Shown here: positions 9,394 through 18,223 of the stretch, one piece after another
How the letters are laid out: each line of letters begins with the position of its first letter
How positions within the stretch are numbered: position 1 is the first letter of the stretch
From: Bacteroidota bacterium
Lineage (GTDB): Bacteria; Bacteroidota; Bacteroidia; Flavobacteriales; Weeksellaceae
Direction: 5' to 3'
DNA length: 64,000 bases
NCBI GenBank assembly: GCA_023461035.1
Contig: JAEWOD010000016.1
Coordinates: 124,001 to 188,000, forward strand
Made by a program: the position numbers and the translations under genes
The notes under the pieces: model-generated
The model's input: the letters and a program-made list of their open reading frames with translations, nothing else
The model's database searches: none
Told to the model about the DNA's origin: nothing

Positions 9394-10224
9394 CTAATTG
9401 TGAATATGTGAAACGCTAAACATATGACTCAGATTATTGGTCACATTCAACAAATGTTCAGACGAACCCATCGCTTCCTGATTGGTTTCATCCAATATGA
9501 TAGCTGTTTCTCCGCTTAAAAATTGGTTCAAATCAGCAATAAAATGTATGCCCGGAAAGTTTTGAGAAGACACTTCCATTGGGGTGGGTAAATTGATTTC
9601 TATTTCACGGTATAAATCAGGATCTCCGTTCTCAGATACATTTCCTATGTTTCCGGCATGATTTGAAAAATTGGTGTCCAATGCTGAAGTACCATATAAA
9701 CCTTCCAATTTCACAAAAATATATCCGGCTGCCCAAGCCCAATTCATTCCTTCATTACCGGCTTCAGCCCAAAATTCTCCCTGACTTTCTCCTCCCAATA
9801 AATAAGCATTCTGACTTATTCCTAAACCAAATTTCACTTTGGTATAAGTACCTGCAGGAATAGAATCCAATTCCAATGTAACTTCATTGTTGAAGTTAGC
9901 ATCGCTCTGATCCACAATGAATGCTCCTTTGTCCGGATCATTTAAGTGAAATGTATAACTTACACCTGCCGAATTGGTCAATGTAAAATTACTGACGATG
10001 TATTTCAATGTGGAAAATTGGTGTTTCTGTCCACTGGAAGAGGTTTGAATCGTATTATTTAAGATAATCGGACTTAATCCTTCAAAACGATTTTCAAATT
10101 TTATTTGGACAGACCCCCATTCTTCAGATGGTTCCGGAGTAGAGCCACCGTCATCCGATGAACAATTCAATACTAAAAATAAAGAAATCAATAGTATTGA
10201 AATCTGATAAAAGCTAAATTTCAT
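9394..10224 (-). CDS. MbnP family copper-associated lipoprotein
   Basis: 276 aa lipoprotein (lipobox LVLNC at about 17-21, then SSDDGGS). The MbnP-like domain shows the typical VQIKFENRFEG opening, the LKYIVSNFTL segment (about 73-82), the RHS of beta strands, and the conserved MNWAWAAGYIFVKLEG motif (about 158-173). In methanotrophs, MbnP binds copper and has a tryptophan converted to kynurenine by MbnH. Several tryptophans suitable for this lie in the WAEAGNEGMNWAWAAGY region. First gene of a four-gene minus-strand operon, 9 bp before the MbnH-like gene. Copper binding is known for the family, not demonstrated here. Confidence 0.8.
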   Translation of the reverse strand: MKFSFYQISILLISLFLVLNCSSDDGGSTPEPSEEWGSVQIKFENRFEGLSPIILNNTIQTSSSGQKHQFSTLKYIVSNFTLTNSAGVSYTFHLNDPDKGAFIVDQSDANFNNEVTLELDSIPAGTYTKVKFGLGISQNAYLLGGESQGEFWAEAGNEGMNWAWAAGYIFVKLEGLYGTSALDTNFSNHAGNIGNVSENGDPDLYREIEINLPTPMEVSSQNFPGIHFIADLNQFLSGETAIILDETNQEAMGSSEHLLNVTNNLSHMFSVSHIHN

Positions 10225-10337
10225 GTGTGTTGTTATTTTGAATCTAATGTACTACAAAAATATATTTTTTTAATTCATTCAAAAGGAATTTATTACGACC
10301 AATCCCTTTTCTCTTTGCACAATAACCAAGAATTAAG

Positions 10338-10366
10338 TTTGAATAATAGAAACTTCAATATATTTG
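10338..10366 (+). promoter_or_regulatory. Bacteroidetes-type promoter for the ridA operon
   Basis: -33 TTTG at 10338-10341 and -7 TATATTTG at 10359-10366, separated by 17 bp: a full match to the Bacteroidota consensus. The transcript would begin near 10372 and have a leader of about 95 nt that includes a small TCCCGA/TCGGGA hairpin at 10426-10441. Confidence 0.65.
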
Positions 10367-10467
10367 CAGAATGAAATGCCGACCTCAAATCGATTTTTTA
10401 AATCAATCATATCCGGCATTCCTCCCGAATACTCGGGATGACAAATACAAACAATTTAAGAAAACAG

Positions 10468-10848
10468 ATGAAACGACAAATCAACACATCGAACGCTCCA
10501 AAGGCCATCGGCCCCTATAGTCAAGCCATTTCTTTTGATAAAATCCTGTTTATTTCGGGACAAATTCCTGCCAATCCCCAAACCGGAGAAATCGTATCCG
10601 GTGGCGTTGCAGAAGAAACCCACCAAGTGATGAAAAATCTGAAAGCCATACTGGAAGAAGCCGGCAGTCATTTCTCCAATGCTGTTAAAACTTCTATTTT
10701 CCTTAAAAGCATGGACGATTTTGCGGTGGTAAACGAAATCTATGCTTCTTATTTTGAAGAAGGAAACTATCCTGCACGTGAAACCGTTCAGGTTGCCAAA
10801 TTACCAAAAGATGTCAATGTCGAAATTTCCATGATCGCTCACCTTTAA
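10468..10848 (+). CDS. ridA: RidA family reactive imine deaminase
   Basis: 126 aa from ATG at 10468, the usual RidA length; an upstream in-frame ATG at 10438 would add ten residues not found in the family. Diagnostic motifs: SNAPKAIGPYSQAI (N-terminus), LFISGQIPANPQTG, and the C-terminal ARETVQVAKLPKDVNVEISMIA with the catalytic Arg and the Glu near the end. RidA hydrolyses 2-aminoacrylate and related enamines/imines released by PLP enzymes. Preceded by a strong promoter and followed after 2 bp by a membrane protein gene in the same direction. Confidence 0.93.
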   Translation: MKRQINTSNAPKAIGPYSQAISFDKILFISGQIPANPQTGEIVSGGVAEETHQVMKNLKAILEEAGSHFSNAVKTSIFLKSMDDFAVVNEIYASYFEEGNYPARETVQVAKLPKDVNVEISMIAHL

Positions 10849-10850
10849 TT

Positions 10851-11303
10851 ATGGGTACATTTTTACGCAATTTTTTAGCTGTTATCATTGGATTAGCCGT
10901 TGCGCTGATTATCATCACATTCGGGATTTCACTGAACAAAAACTGGATAGAGTTTGACTACTCAAAATTTCCACACATGTATGAACACTGGAATCGTGTC
11001 ATACGTTACGCAGCACGCACACCGGAAGTCCGGGACGAATTCTTTCTTATGCTCTTGCTTTCAGAAGGAATAGGCGCCATTTTTGGTGGATTGGTAACCG
11101 CATTGATCGTTCCGAGAGCCAAAAAAGCTTATGCCGTTTTTGTAGGGTTCATCTTGTTTCTCATCGCTATAGGTGATGTGATTTTTACGCCACATCATCC
11201 CACCTGGTATGAACTTTCCATCCTACCTGTTCTGTTTTTCTTTTCCTGGCTGGGCGGATTAATCACGGATTTGCTGTCGAAGAAACTGGCTCGTTTGTCA
11301 TAA
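10851..11303 (+). CDS. hypothetical four-helix membrane protein
   Basis: 150 aa. Four hydrophobic segments are visible (about residues 8-28, 63-84, 90-108, 118-138), the second and third joined by a basic PRAKKAY loop. There is no catalytic motif that I recognise. The ATG is 2 bp after the ridA stop, so it is translated from the same mRNA. Its 3' end overlaps the 3' end of the oppositely transcribed aromatic amino acid hydroxylase gene by 41 bp. Confidence 0.8.
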   Translation: MGTFLRNFLAVIIGLAVALIIITFGISLNKNWIEFDYSKFPHMYEHWNRVIRYAARTPEVRDEFFLMLLLSEGIGAIFGGLVTALIVPRAKKAYAVFVGFILFLIAIGDVIFTPHHPTWYELSILPVLFFFSWLGGLITDLLSKKLARLS

Positions 11304-13056
11304 CCGGATTTTCCGAAAGCCAAATTCCATCTTCAATCAGATGGGCAACTTCTTTTTTCTGCGAAATCAACTGAAGCAAATATTCTTTGATATCCTGCTG
11401 TAAAACAAATTTATTCAGAAATGCCAGTTCGTAAATTTCTACCGGAAGCAACCATTCTGTAGGATATTCCGATTGTAGTATTTGAAATATTTCAGCCAGT
11501 TTTTCTTCCTTCACCAGATTATTTTCCCGCATACCTTTTACTTCCTTGTACAAATCCCTGCGTTTTTGTTCTTTTGGTGCTATTTCCGTTTTTTTGACTT
11601 TGGTTTCCAGTTCATGCGTGATCATGTTGAACGAAGTAAAATCTGCCGGTCCTGCATACGCCGAAACGATTGATTTCCCGATGGCCATATCGTAAATACC
11701 CCAATCCGGATGAAACAAAACTTCGTCATAATGTTTCACCGTACAGTTTTTGAAGGAAACAATCAGCACTTTTCCTTTGCGGTTACGAGTTCCGGTAATG
11801 ACTTCACCTTCCACCGTAATTCCTCCTTCAAATTCCAGTTTGGTCATTTCGCCTTCCTTGATTTTATAGGCTTCCAGATCATAAGGCGACATATTTTCAA
11901 TGGCGATGTTGATGTTTTTTAATTTGCCTACCGGCGAACCAAATCCATGTGCATGATAATTCGTTCCGTGCCCGATGAGTTCATATTCGTGATACGCAAG
12001 CGCCGTCGGGCCTTCGGTCTGGATATAAACCGGATTGTCGTGGCTGTCGGTAATGACACGTTTAAAAACACCCGAAACCTGAATTCCGGTGTTGTATTCG
12101 ATCGTTCCCAGATTTTTGGATTCGATCAGTTGTTTTACTCCTTCCATTCCTCCTGTTCGCAATCCCATCTGGTTGGCAAATTGTTCCAAAACAAAATTCA
12201 AATGTGCAAAATCAGGTGTCACAAAAAGTTGTGGTTGTGGTTTGGTAATGTCAAAGGAAACATCCGCCGCCGAAATTTCATACGGCAATTTTTTAACCTC
12301 ATCCGTCATACACCATTTGCTTTCCCCGATGGACGAAAGTAATCCTGCCCCGTAAATTTTCGGGTTTTTCAAATCACCAATCAACCCGTATTCCACTGTC
12401 CACCAATGGAGATTTCGGATTTTGGCCATTTCAGATAGTTCGGTCATGGAATTCTGCAAATCCAATACTTTTTGCTCGGCACGGTCAATGACTTTCGGAT
12501 CGCTTTCCCGGTCTTCTTTCACGATGGACAAATGACGAATGGCTTCGTACATTTCGTAGTCCAATGCGGAAGAAATCGCTTTGCTTCCTATTTCTCCAAA
12601 ACGGCGGAGATATTCGGCATATTCGGGATTGGCAATGATGGGCGCATGTCCGGCCGATTCGTGGATGATGTCCGGTGCCGGCGTGTATTCGATATTTTGA
12701 ATTTGTCTGATGTCCTGTGCGATAACGAGTACGTTATACGCCTGAAATTCCATAAACGCAGTCGGAGGAATAAATCCATCCACCGCAACCGCTGCCCAGC
12801 CAATGTCTTTCAGGATACGGTTCATCCCGTACATGCTCGGGATATTTTCGATGGAAATTCCTGTTTTTTGCAATCCTTCCACATAGCTGCCGTGGGCTAC
12901 CTTTTTCAGATAATCCACATTTTTCCGCATCACATATCGCCATACCGCCTGATCAACCGGGGTATAGGATTCATAATGTTGGTCATTGATAAATTGTTTC
13001 AAATGTTCCGGCAGGCGCCTCAATACTTCATTTTCTTCGTAAGCCATCTTTTGCAT
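11263..13056 (-). CDS. aromatic amino acid (phenylalanine) hydroxylase
   Basis: 597 aa. The catalytic domain occupies about residues 1-300. The iron ligands are visible: HESAGHAP gives His132 and His137, and WWTVEYGLIG gives Glu222. It uses tetrahydropterin and oxygen to hydroxylate phenylalanine (or a related aromatic amino acid) to tyrosine. Bacteroidetes homologs share the long C-terminal extension seen here (about 300-597), whose function is not known to me. Stands alone; convergent overlap of 41 bp with the upstream membrane protein. Start could be M1 or M4; both are close. Confidence 0.9.
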   Translation of the reverse strand: MQKMAYEENEVLRRLPEHLKQFINDQHYESYTPVDQAVWRYVMRKNVDYLKKVAHGSYVEGLQKTGISIENIPSMYGMNRILKDIGWAAVAVDGFIPPTAFMEFQAYNVLVIAQDIRQIQNIEYTPAPDIIHESAGHAPIIANPEYAEYLRRFGEIGSKAISSALDYEMYEAIRHLSIVKEDRESDPKVIDRAEQKVLDLQNSMTELSEMAKIRNLHWWTVEYGLIGDLKNPKIYGAGLLSSIGESKWCMTDEVKKLPYEISAADVSFDITKPQPQLFVTPDFAHLNFVLEQFANQMGLRTGGMEGVKQLIESKNLGTIEYNTGIQVSGVFKRVITDSHDNPVYIQTEGPTALAYHEYELIGHGTNYHAHGFGSPVGKLKNINIAIENMSPYDLEAYKIKEGEMTKLEFEGGITVEGEVITGTRNRKGKVLIVSFKNCTVKHYDEVLFHPDWGIYDMAIGKSIVSAYAGPADFTSFNMITHELETKVKKTEIAPKEQKRRDLYKEVKGMRENNLVKEEKLAEIFQILQSEYPTEWLLPVEIYELAFLNKFVLQQDIKEYLLQLISQKKEVAHLIEDGIWLSENPVMTNEPVSSTANP

Positions 13057-13272
13057 GTTTTTGAATTAGCTAATTTACGGTTTTAATTTGGGAAATGGTA
13101 ATTCGACGGAGTCAAATGATAATTAGACGAAGTCAAATTCGGGATTTGAAGATTTGAGAATTTGGAAATTTGAAAATGAGAGAAAGTCTTGTCTCTTTTG
13201 ATTGTCAATTGAAAATAAAAATTAGCCCGAAACAAACTATTGCAATTCTTTTCATTATCCCAAATTACAAAA

Positions 13273-13303
13273 AATCCCTTTCAGAAAAAAACGGAAAGGG
13301 ATT
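13273..13303 (-). terminator. terminator downstream of the response regulator
   Basis: AATCCCTTTC / GAAAGGGATT stem; on the minus strand it is followed by a TTTTTTG run. It closes the two-component operon. Confidence 0.85.
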
Positions 13304-13328
13304 CAAAACGATCTCAATTTTGTGAAAA

Positions 13329-14033
13329 TTATTCAGATACCAACAACCTGAACCCTTCTCCATGAATATTGACAATTTCCACATTGGAATCGTCTTTCAG
13401 ATATTTTCTCAACTTGGCGATATAAACATCCATACTTCTTGAAGTAAAGTAGTTATCATCATGCCAGATTCTCGTCAGCGCAACTTCTCTCGGCATCAGG
13501 TCATTTCTGTAAACCGCCAAAAGACGTAAAAGTTCGCTTTCTTTTGGTGACAATTTATGCGAAGTGCTTCCGATTTGCAATTGACGCAATTTCGCATTGA
13601 AATGAAATTTCCCGATTTTAAATTCGTCCTGCTCAAATTTTTCTTCATCCGCCGAATGTCTTTGCAACACCGCACGGATTTTATGCAATAGAATCTCCGA
13701 ATCAAATGGTTTGGTGATATAATCGTCCGCTCCTATTTTATATCCGTTCAGCACATCTTCGCGCAGGTTTTTGGCAGTCAGGAAAATGATCGGCTGTTCA
13801 CTTTTCAAATCTTTAATTTCTTTTCCAAGCGTAAATCCGTCCTTTTTCGGCATCATCACATCCAGAATACAAAGATCATATTCTGAAGATTTGAATTTTG
13901 ACAATCCGTCCTCGCCATCTATGGCATGGGTAACGTCAAAATCATTTATAGCAAGATAATCTTTTAAAACGGCTCCGAAACTCGGATCGTCTTCCACCAA
14001 AAGTAGTTTTTGCTTATCGTTCATGTTCTTCAT
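13329..14033 (-). CDS. OmpR-family response regulator
   Basis: 234 aa. Receiver domain at residues 9-122 with the acidic pocket E14/D15, phosphoacceptor D58 (in LDVMMPKKDG), T86 and K108 (KPF). The C-terminal winged helix of the OmpR/PhoB type covers about 135-232. The start overlaps the kinase stop (TAATG); a start at the second ATG (14024) is equally possible. Phosphorylated by the kinase encoded immediately upstream. Flavobacterial RprX/RprY-type pairs have this arrangement; what this pair senses is not known. Confidence 0.92.
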   Translation of the reverse strand: MKNMNDKQKLLLVEDDPSFGAVLKDYLAINDFDVTHAIDGEDGLSKFKSSEYDLCILDVMMPKKDGFTLGKEIKDLKSEQPIIFLTAKNLREDVLNGYKIGADDYITKPFDSEILLHKIRAVLQRHSADEEKFEQDEFKIGKFHFNAKLRQLQIGSTSHKLSPKESELLRLLAVYRNDLMPREVALTRIWHDDNYFTSRSMDVYIAKLRKYLKDDSNVEIVNIHGEGFRLLVSE

Positions 14034-15580
14034 TATTTAGTAGGCAATTTGATGAAAAAAGCGCTTCCTTTTCCGGGTTCGCTTTCCGCATACACCTGCC
14101 CTTTGTGTAATTCAACTATTTTTTTTACGTAGGCCAATCCCAATCCATGCCCTTTCACATTGTGCACATTTCCGGTTTCTTCCCGGTAGAATTGATCAAA
14201 TATCTTTTTCAAAACCGATTTGGACATCCCGATTCCTTCGTCTCTGACTTCTATAACGAGCATTTCGGCTTCATTGTATGTTTTAACAAATATTTGGGGA
14301 TTTTCGCCCGAATATTTTCGTGCATTGTCCAAAATATTATTGATTGTATTTTCCAAATGGAAAGCATCACCATCCACTATAGAGCGACTCGCCTGATAAT
14401 CTTCAAAAATAGTGCCATTCAAATTATCCACGATGAACCGCATGGTGGATACACTTTTCTTTACCAGATCGTTAAGATTAATTTCCTGTAGGCTGATGTC
14501 CACTTGGTTTCGTTCCAGTTTCGCCATCCGCAAAACCATTTCCACCTGTGCATTCATCCGTTTGTTTTCCTGCTTGATCAAATCCGCATAGTATTTAATC
14601 CGTTCCTGATCGGTAATGACTTTTTCATTTTTCAATGCATCTGAAGCGATGTTGATGGTCGCAATAGGCGTTTTGAATTCGTGGGTCATATTGTTAATGA
14701 AATCGGTTTTGATTTCGGAAATATTACGTTGCAACTGCATATAATAAATCGCCAGGGAAAACACCGAAATGATGATGATGGTAAAAATGATCGTCAGCAT
14801 CACGATGGGAATAATCGGCCCGAGAATCGACAATTGTTTGTCCGGAAAATAGGTGGTGAGAAGATATTGCGGTTTATCGTTGTTGTCATAAAAAACCGGG
14901 ATGGTGTATTCTCGGTCTTTTAAATCGAATTCTTCGGTCGCTACTTTGGTTTGTGCGGAATCGGCTTTCAAAATCGCCAATTGAGGATGGGATTGCACGC
15001 CCCTTTTTCTTAATTGTCTGGTAAAAATAGAATCCAGCTCATTGATGTCGATCCGGTCGTCAATCGGTCTGTTTCCTGCATCCAGTCTTGCCAGACGCTC
15101 AATAGTATAAGTCGAATTTTTAAAGTTCTCTTCTGTATCCAAACTTAGATTCTGAATCATATTGGCACCGGAATCTTTCGGGATTTTCAGAACTTTTTCT
15201 TGCGAATATAAATTGGCACTGATCAGACTATCGTTGTATTTGCTTGACAAAGGAACCACCGAACGCTCCAAAATATAACGTGTCAAAGTGATATAAGTCG
15301 TCCCTGCCGAATCCTGAATCAACTGCGAAGACATCACCTGCGGTTTGTCGGTCGAGGATTTAAAATCGTTGTGAACATTTTCAAAACGCGTATAATATTG
15401 CTGCAGTTCTTTTTGATTGATTTCTTCCGCCGTTTCGTTAAGTGCCTGATACACACGTCCATTAAACTCTTCGGTATGCGAAACAAAGACCTTTTGTGTC
15501 CAATAAAACTGAATGATGACGAGCCCTATCAGCGCGACACTCATTAAGATGATCAATATTTTGTTGAATCCTTTTCTCAT
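14033..15580 (-). CDS. membrane sensor histidine kinase
   Basis: 515 aa. Transmembrane segments at about 8-28 and 254-280 bracket a periplasmic sensor region of about 225 residues. HisKA has H300 in the motif MTHEFKTPIA; the ATPase domain shows the N box (ENTINNILDNARKY), the G1 box (VRDEGIGM), and G2 (GHGLGLAYVKKI). It autophosphorylates on H300 and passes the phosphate to D58 of the regulator whose gene overlaps its stop by 1 nt. The periplasmic domain has no recognisable named fold, so the stimulus is unknown. Confidence 0.92.
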   Translation of the reverse strand: MRKGFNKILIILMSVALIGLVIIQFYWTQKVFVSHTEEFNGRVYQALNETAEEINQKELQQYYTRFENVHNDFKSSTDKPQVMSSQLIQDSAGTTYITLTRYILERSVVPLSSKYNDSLISANLYSQEKVLKIPKDSGANMIQNLSLDTEENFKNSTYTIERLARLDAGNRPIDDRIDINELDSIFTRQLRKRGVQSHPQLAILKADSAQTKVATEEFDLKDREYTIPVFYDNNDKPQYLLTTYFPDKQLSILGPIIPIVMLTIIFTIIIISVFSLAIYYMQLQRNISEIKTDFINNMTHEFKTPIATINIASDALKNEKVITDQERIKYYADLIKQENKRMNAQVEMVLRMAKLERNQVDISLQEINLNDLVKKSVSTMRFIVDNLNGTIFEDYQASRSIVDGDAFHLENTINNILDNARKYSGENPQIFVKTYNEAEMLVIEVRDEGIGMSKSVLKKIFDQFYREETGNVHNVKGHGLGLAYVKKIVELHKGQVYAESEPGKGSAFFIKLPTK

Positions 15581-15639
15581 AGATTAGTTGCTACAAACTT
15601 AAGATTTCCGCAAATGTTAAAATGATGTTTAACACGGTA

Positions 15640-16236
15640 TTAACTTGATTGAAATTGCTTTAACAATTTCTTATAAAGTTGATGAAATTCTGATTTCAAA
15701 GTTTCCAAATCCAAATTGTTTTCAATTACATAATCTGAAAGCGCAATTCTTTGTTCATCCGTCCATTGATTATTCATTCTTTGGCGAATTTGTTTTTCCG
15801 AAATTTCATCTCTATTCATCACCCGGCCGATTCTGATTTTTTCATCGGCAACAACCGAAATAACAGCATCACAATCTTTATAAGAACCACTTTCAAACAA
15901 AATCGCCGCTTCTTTTACCAGAAAAACTGCCTTTTGGTTTTTCACCCAATTATGAAAATGATTGAATACTTCGGGATGAACGATTTGATTTAGCTTTTTT
16001 AATAATTCCTTGTCCTCAAAAACTTTGGAAGCCACAAATTTTGAGTTGTAAACGCCGTTTTCATAGGTTTTTTCTCCAAACAATTCGGTCAGTTGAAAAA
16101 TGATTTTTTCATTTTCATTCATCAATTTTTTGGCTTCCCAATCTGAATTGTAAACCGGAATACCCGATTCCGAAAACCATTTCGCGATGGTGCTTTTTCC
16201 CGAACCGATTCCGCCCGTAAGTCCTATGATTTTCAT
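15640..16236 (-). CDS. coaE: dephospho-CoA kinase
   Basis: 198 aa from ATG at 16236, which places MKIIGLTGGIGSGKST at the true N-terminus; an earlier in-frame ATG at 16263 would add nine non-conserved residues. P-loop GGIGSGKST at residues 7-15, DxxARKL-type position as SDWEAKKLM, and the LID-like RQRMNNQW region. It phosphorylates the 3'-OH of dephospho-CoA, the last step of CoA synthesis. Separated from yajC upstream by a terminator. Confidence 0.93.
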   Translation of the reverse strand: MKIIGLTGGIGSGKSTIAKWFSESGIPVYNSDWEAKKLMNENEKIIFQLTELFGEKTYENGVYNSKFVASKVFEDKELLKKLNQIVHPEVFNHFHNWVKNQKAVFLVKEAAILFESGSYKDCDAVISVVADEKIRIGRVMNRDEISEKQIRQRMNNQWTDEQRIALSDYVIENNLDLETLKSEFHQLYKKLLKQFQSS

Positions 16237-16276
16237 GTTTCTATTCTTAAAAAACTTTGTCAAAGTTGAACAAAAA

Positions 16277-16300
16277 AAGCCGAAGTTGACACTCCGGCTT
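16277..16300 (-). terminator. terminator downstream of yajC
   Basis: AAGCCG / CGGCTT stem; on the minus strand the 3' side is followed by TTTTTTT. It ends the nusB-yajC transcript before coaE. Confidence 0.75.
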
Positions 16301-16320
16301 CTGAGATTATTTTAATTGAA

Positions 16321-16653
16321 TTAATCTTTTTTCTCTGCCCCTGCCGAATAGCGTGCGGAACTCAATTCTTTTGAAATTGCTGCCCGTTCAAACTTGATTT
16401 TTCCGGCTCCGGTTTCCAATACTACTGTATCGTTGTTCAGTTCAAACACTTTACCGTGAATTCCGGAAGTCGTTACTACCCAATCTCCTCTTTTCAATTC
16501 TTCCTGGTATTTCTTTTCCTGTTTTTGTTTGCGCAAATTGGGACGGATCATCAAAAAATACATGATGATAAACATCCCACCGAACAACATTAATGTGGAC
16601 CATCCGCCACCGCCCTCTCCCATTTGGGAAAAAATATAAGCTATTTGATTCAT
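16321..16653 (-). CDS. yajC: preprotein translocase subunit YajC
   Basis: 110 aa. One transmembrane helix (about residues 20-38, LMLFGGMFIIMYFLMIRP) followed by the family motif RKQKQEKKYQEELKRGDWVVTTSGIHGKV. YajC is an accessory of the SecDF complex in the inner membrane. 11 bp downstream of the DUF1573 lipoprotein gene in the same direction. Confidence 0.93.
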   Translation of the reverse strand: MNQIAYIFSQMGEGGGGWSTLMLFGGMFIIMYFLMIRPNLRKQKQEKKYQEELKRGDWVVTTSGIHGKVFELNNDTVVLETGAGKIKFERAAISKELSSARYSAGAEKKD

Positions 16654-16663
16654 TTATTTACAA

Positions 16664-17152
16664 TTAAGATCCTGTCAAAGGATTTGGTTTTTCTGCCGGA
16701 GCAGCATCATTTGGTAATGTTGCGATAAACGTACAGACTTCTTTTCCTTTTACGGTATTCGTAGTTAACGTAACTGTTTTTTGCTGTCTTCCTTTTTGCG
16801 AACCGGCATCATAAGTAATTTTGATAGAATCGGTTGCGCCCGGAGCAATTGGTTCTTTCGGGAAAACCGGCACCGTACATCCGCAAGAACCTTTTGCATC
16901 TTTAATGATCAAAGGTGATTTTCCGGTATTGGTAAATTTAAAATAATGGTCAACTTTTGCGCCGGCAGGAAGATTCCCGAAATCATAAGTTTCTGATTCG
17001 AACGTTAAAACAGCCGCTGTTGCCGGATCTACCACAGATTCCGCTTGTTGTTGTTTCTCCGCATCAGTAAAAAGTTGAGATGCTTTATCTTCTTTACAGG
17101 AAGTCAATGCAACTGCTGCCAAAATCCCGACAGCAAAAATAGTATGTTTCAT
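16664..17152 (-). CDS. DUF1573 domain lipoprotein
   Basis: 162 aa. Lipobox LTSC at about 16-20. DUF1573 domain (about residues 47-140) with the typical YDFGNLPAGAKVDHYFKFTNTGKSPLIIKDAKGSCGCTVP, an immunoglobulin-like fold. The GSCGC cysteine pair is usual. Function not known; family members are common in Bacteroidetes envelopes. Co-directional with yajC and nusB. Confidence 0.85.
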   Translation of the reverse strand: MKHTIFAVGILAAVALTSCKEDKASQLFTDAEKQQQAESVVDPATAAVLTFESETYDFGNLPAGAKVDHYFKFTNTGKSPLIIKDAKGSCGCTVPVFPKEPIAPGATDSIKITYDAGSQKGRQQKTVTLTTNTVKGKEVCTFIATLPNDAAPAEKPNPLTGS

Positions 17153-17237
17153 CTTATTTAATTTTAATTTTGATTTTAAGCGCTTAAAAGTACTAAAACT
17201 ATTTGATTAAGTCCCAAACTGAATCTCTAAAACTAAG

Positions 17238-18152
17238 TTAAATTCCCTTTAATTCTTTTAAGGATCGATCCAAAATTCCGTTGACAAAAATCTTACTTTT
17301 CTCCGTCGAATAAATTTTTGACAAATCGATATATTCGTTCAGCGTAACTTTTGGTGGAATGTTTGGAAAATAATGGAATTCGGTCAATGCCATTTGCATC
17401 AAAACCAAATCCAAAACCGCGATTCTGTCCAGTTCCCAGTTCGTAGCTTTTTCTTCAATCATTTTCAGGGTATCTTCACTATATCGAACGGTTTTTCTGA
17501 ATAATTCGATTATGAATTCCTTGTCTTCATCGTCTTTATAAACTTTAAACAATTTTATTTTCCCCGAACTTTTGGGCACAAAGGATTTCAAAGTGGTAAC
17601 GACCATGGAATTTCCGATATGGACATCATCTGCCCAATACAGGTTTTTTTCTTCCAGCCATTCATGCAGATTTTCATTGGGAGCAATGAATTTCTCATAA
17701 ATATCAATGATAAATTCTTTGTCCGAATCAAAGGAATTCTGTGCGTTTTTCATATACGCTGCATATTCTTCACTCGCTACAATTTCTTTGAATATGGAAT
17801 TGGGATAAGTATCCAACAAATCCCATTTCAATTGTTTGTTTTTGGAAGAATAAGCGTTCAGTTCTTCGTTTTCATCCAAAATCCGGAAAATCGGATTATT
17901 TACAAATTTCAGATTTGGGTTCAAATCTTCCTCTGTGCGGAAATTTTTATTTTTCGCTAATTCAATTTTATTTTCAGCAATGGTTTTTTGGAATTCTAAT
18001 AAATTAAGAAGATAAATGTATAAATCATAAATTTCGTCAACTCCTTTCAGCATATTTTTTTCAATAACCCTTTGGTCGGAATCCTCACCTGCCGTTTTCC
18101 AAGCATAGATGGCTTGCATGGCTTTTTCTCGAAGTTGTCTTCTTCCTAACAT
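17238..18152 (-). CDS. nusB: transcription antitermination factor NusB (extended form)
   Basis: 304 aa, roughly twice the length of proteobacterial NusB. It opens with MLGRRQLREKAMQAIYAW, the usual NusB start, and has the C-terminal NusB core at about 220-300 (WELDRIAVLDLVLMQMALTEFHYFPNIPPKVTLNEYIDLSK). The middle is a Bacteroidetes-specific insertion rich in charged residues. NusB binds BoxA RNA together with NusE (S10) in rRNA antitermination. Confidence 0.9.
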   Translation of the reverse strand: MLGRRQLREKAMQAIYAWKTAGEDSDQRVIEKNMLKGVDEIYDLYIYLLNLLEFQKTIAENKIELAKNKNFRTEEDLNPNLKFVNNPIFRILDENEELNAYSSKNKQLKWDLLDTYPNSIFKEIVASEEYAAYMKNAQNSFDSDKEFIIDIYEKFIAPNENLHEWLEEKNLYWADDVHIGNSMVVTTLKSFVPKSSGKIKLFKVYKDDEDKEFIIELFRKTVRYSEDTLKMIEEKATNWELDRIAVLDLVLMQMALTEFHYFPNIPPKVTLNEYIDLSKIYSTEKSKIFVNGILDRSLKELKGI

Positions 18153-18211
18153 AATTTCAATTTTCAGCTTTTAATTCTGGATAAGCGACTGCAAAGGTAA
18201 TCAAAAAGACG

Positions 18212-18219
18212 TAAATTTG
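18212..18219 (+). promoter_or_regulatory. -7 box directly before the GTG start of the ABC exporter
   Basis: Exact TAAATTTG (TAnnTTTG), ending 4 bp before the GTG start at 18224. If used, the mRNA would begin at or very near the start codon (leaderless). No good -33 TTTG is seen. Confidence 0.5.
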
Positions 18220-18223
18220 TACA

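Noticed and set aside
11482..13086. Series of plus-strand ORFs opposite the aromatic amino acid hydroxylase, one of 204 codons
   Set aside because: The minus frame has all iron ligands; the plus ORFs have the composition of antisense readings.
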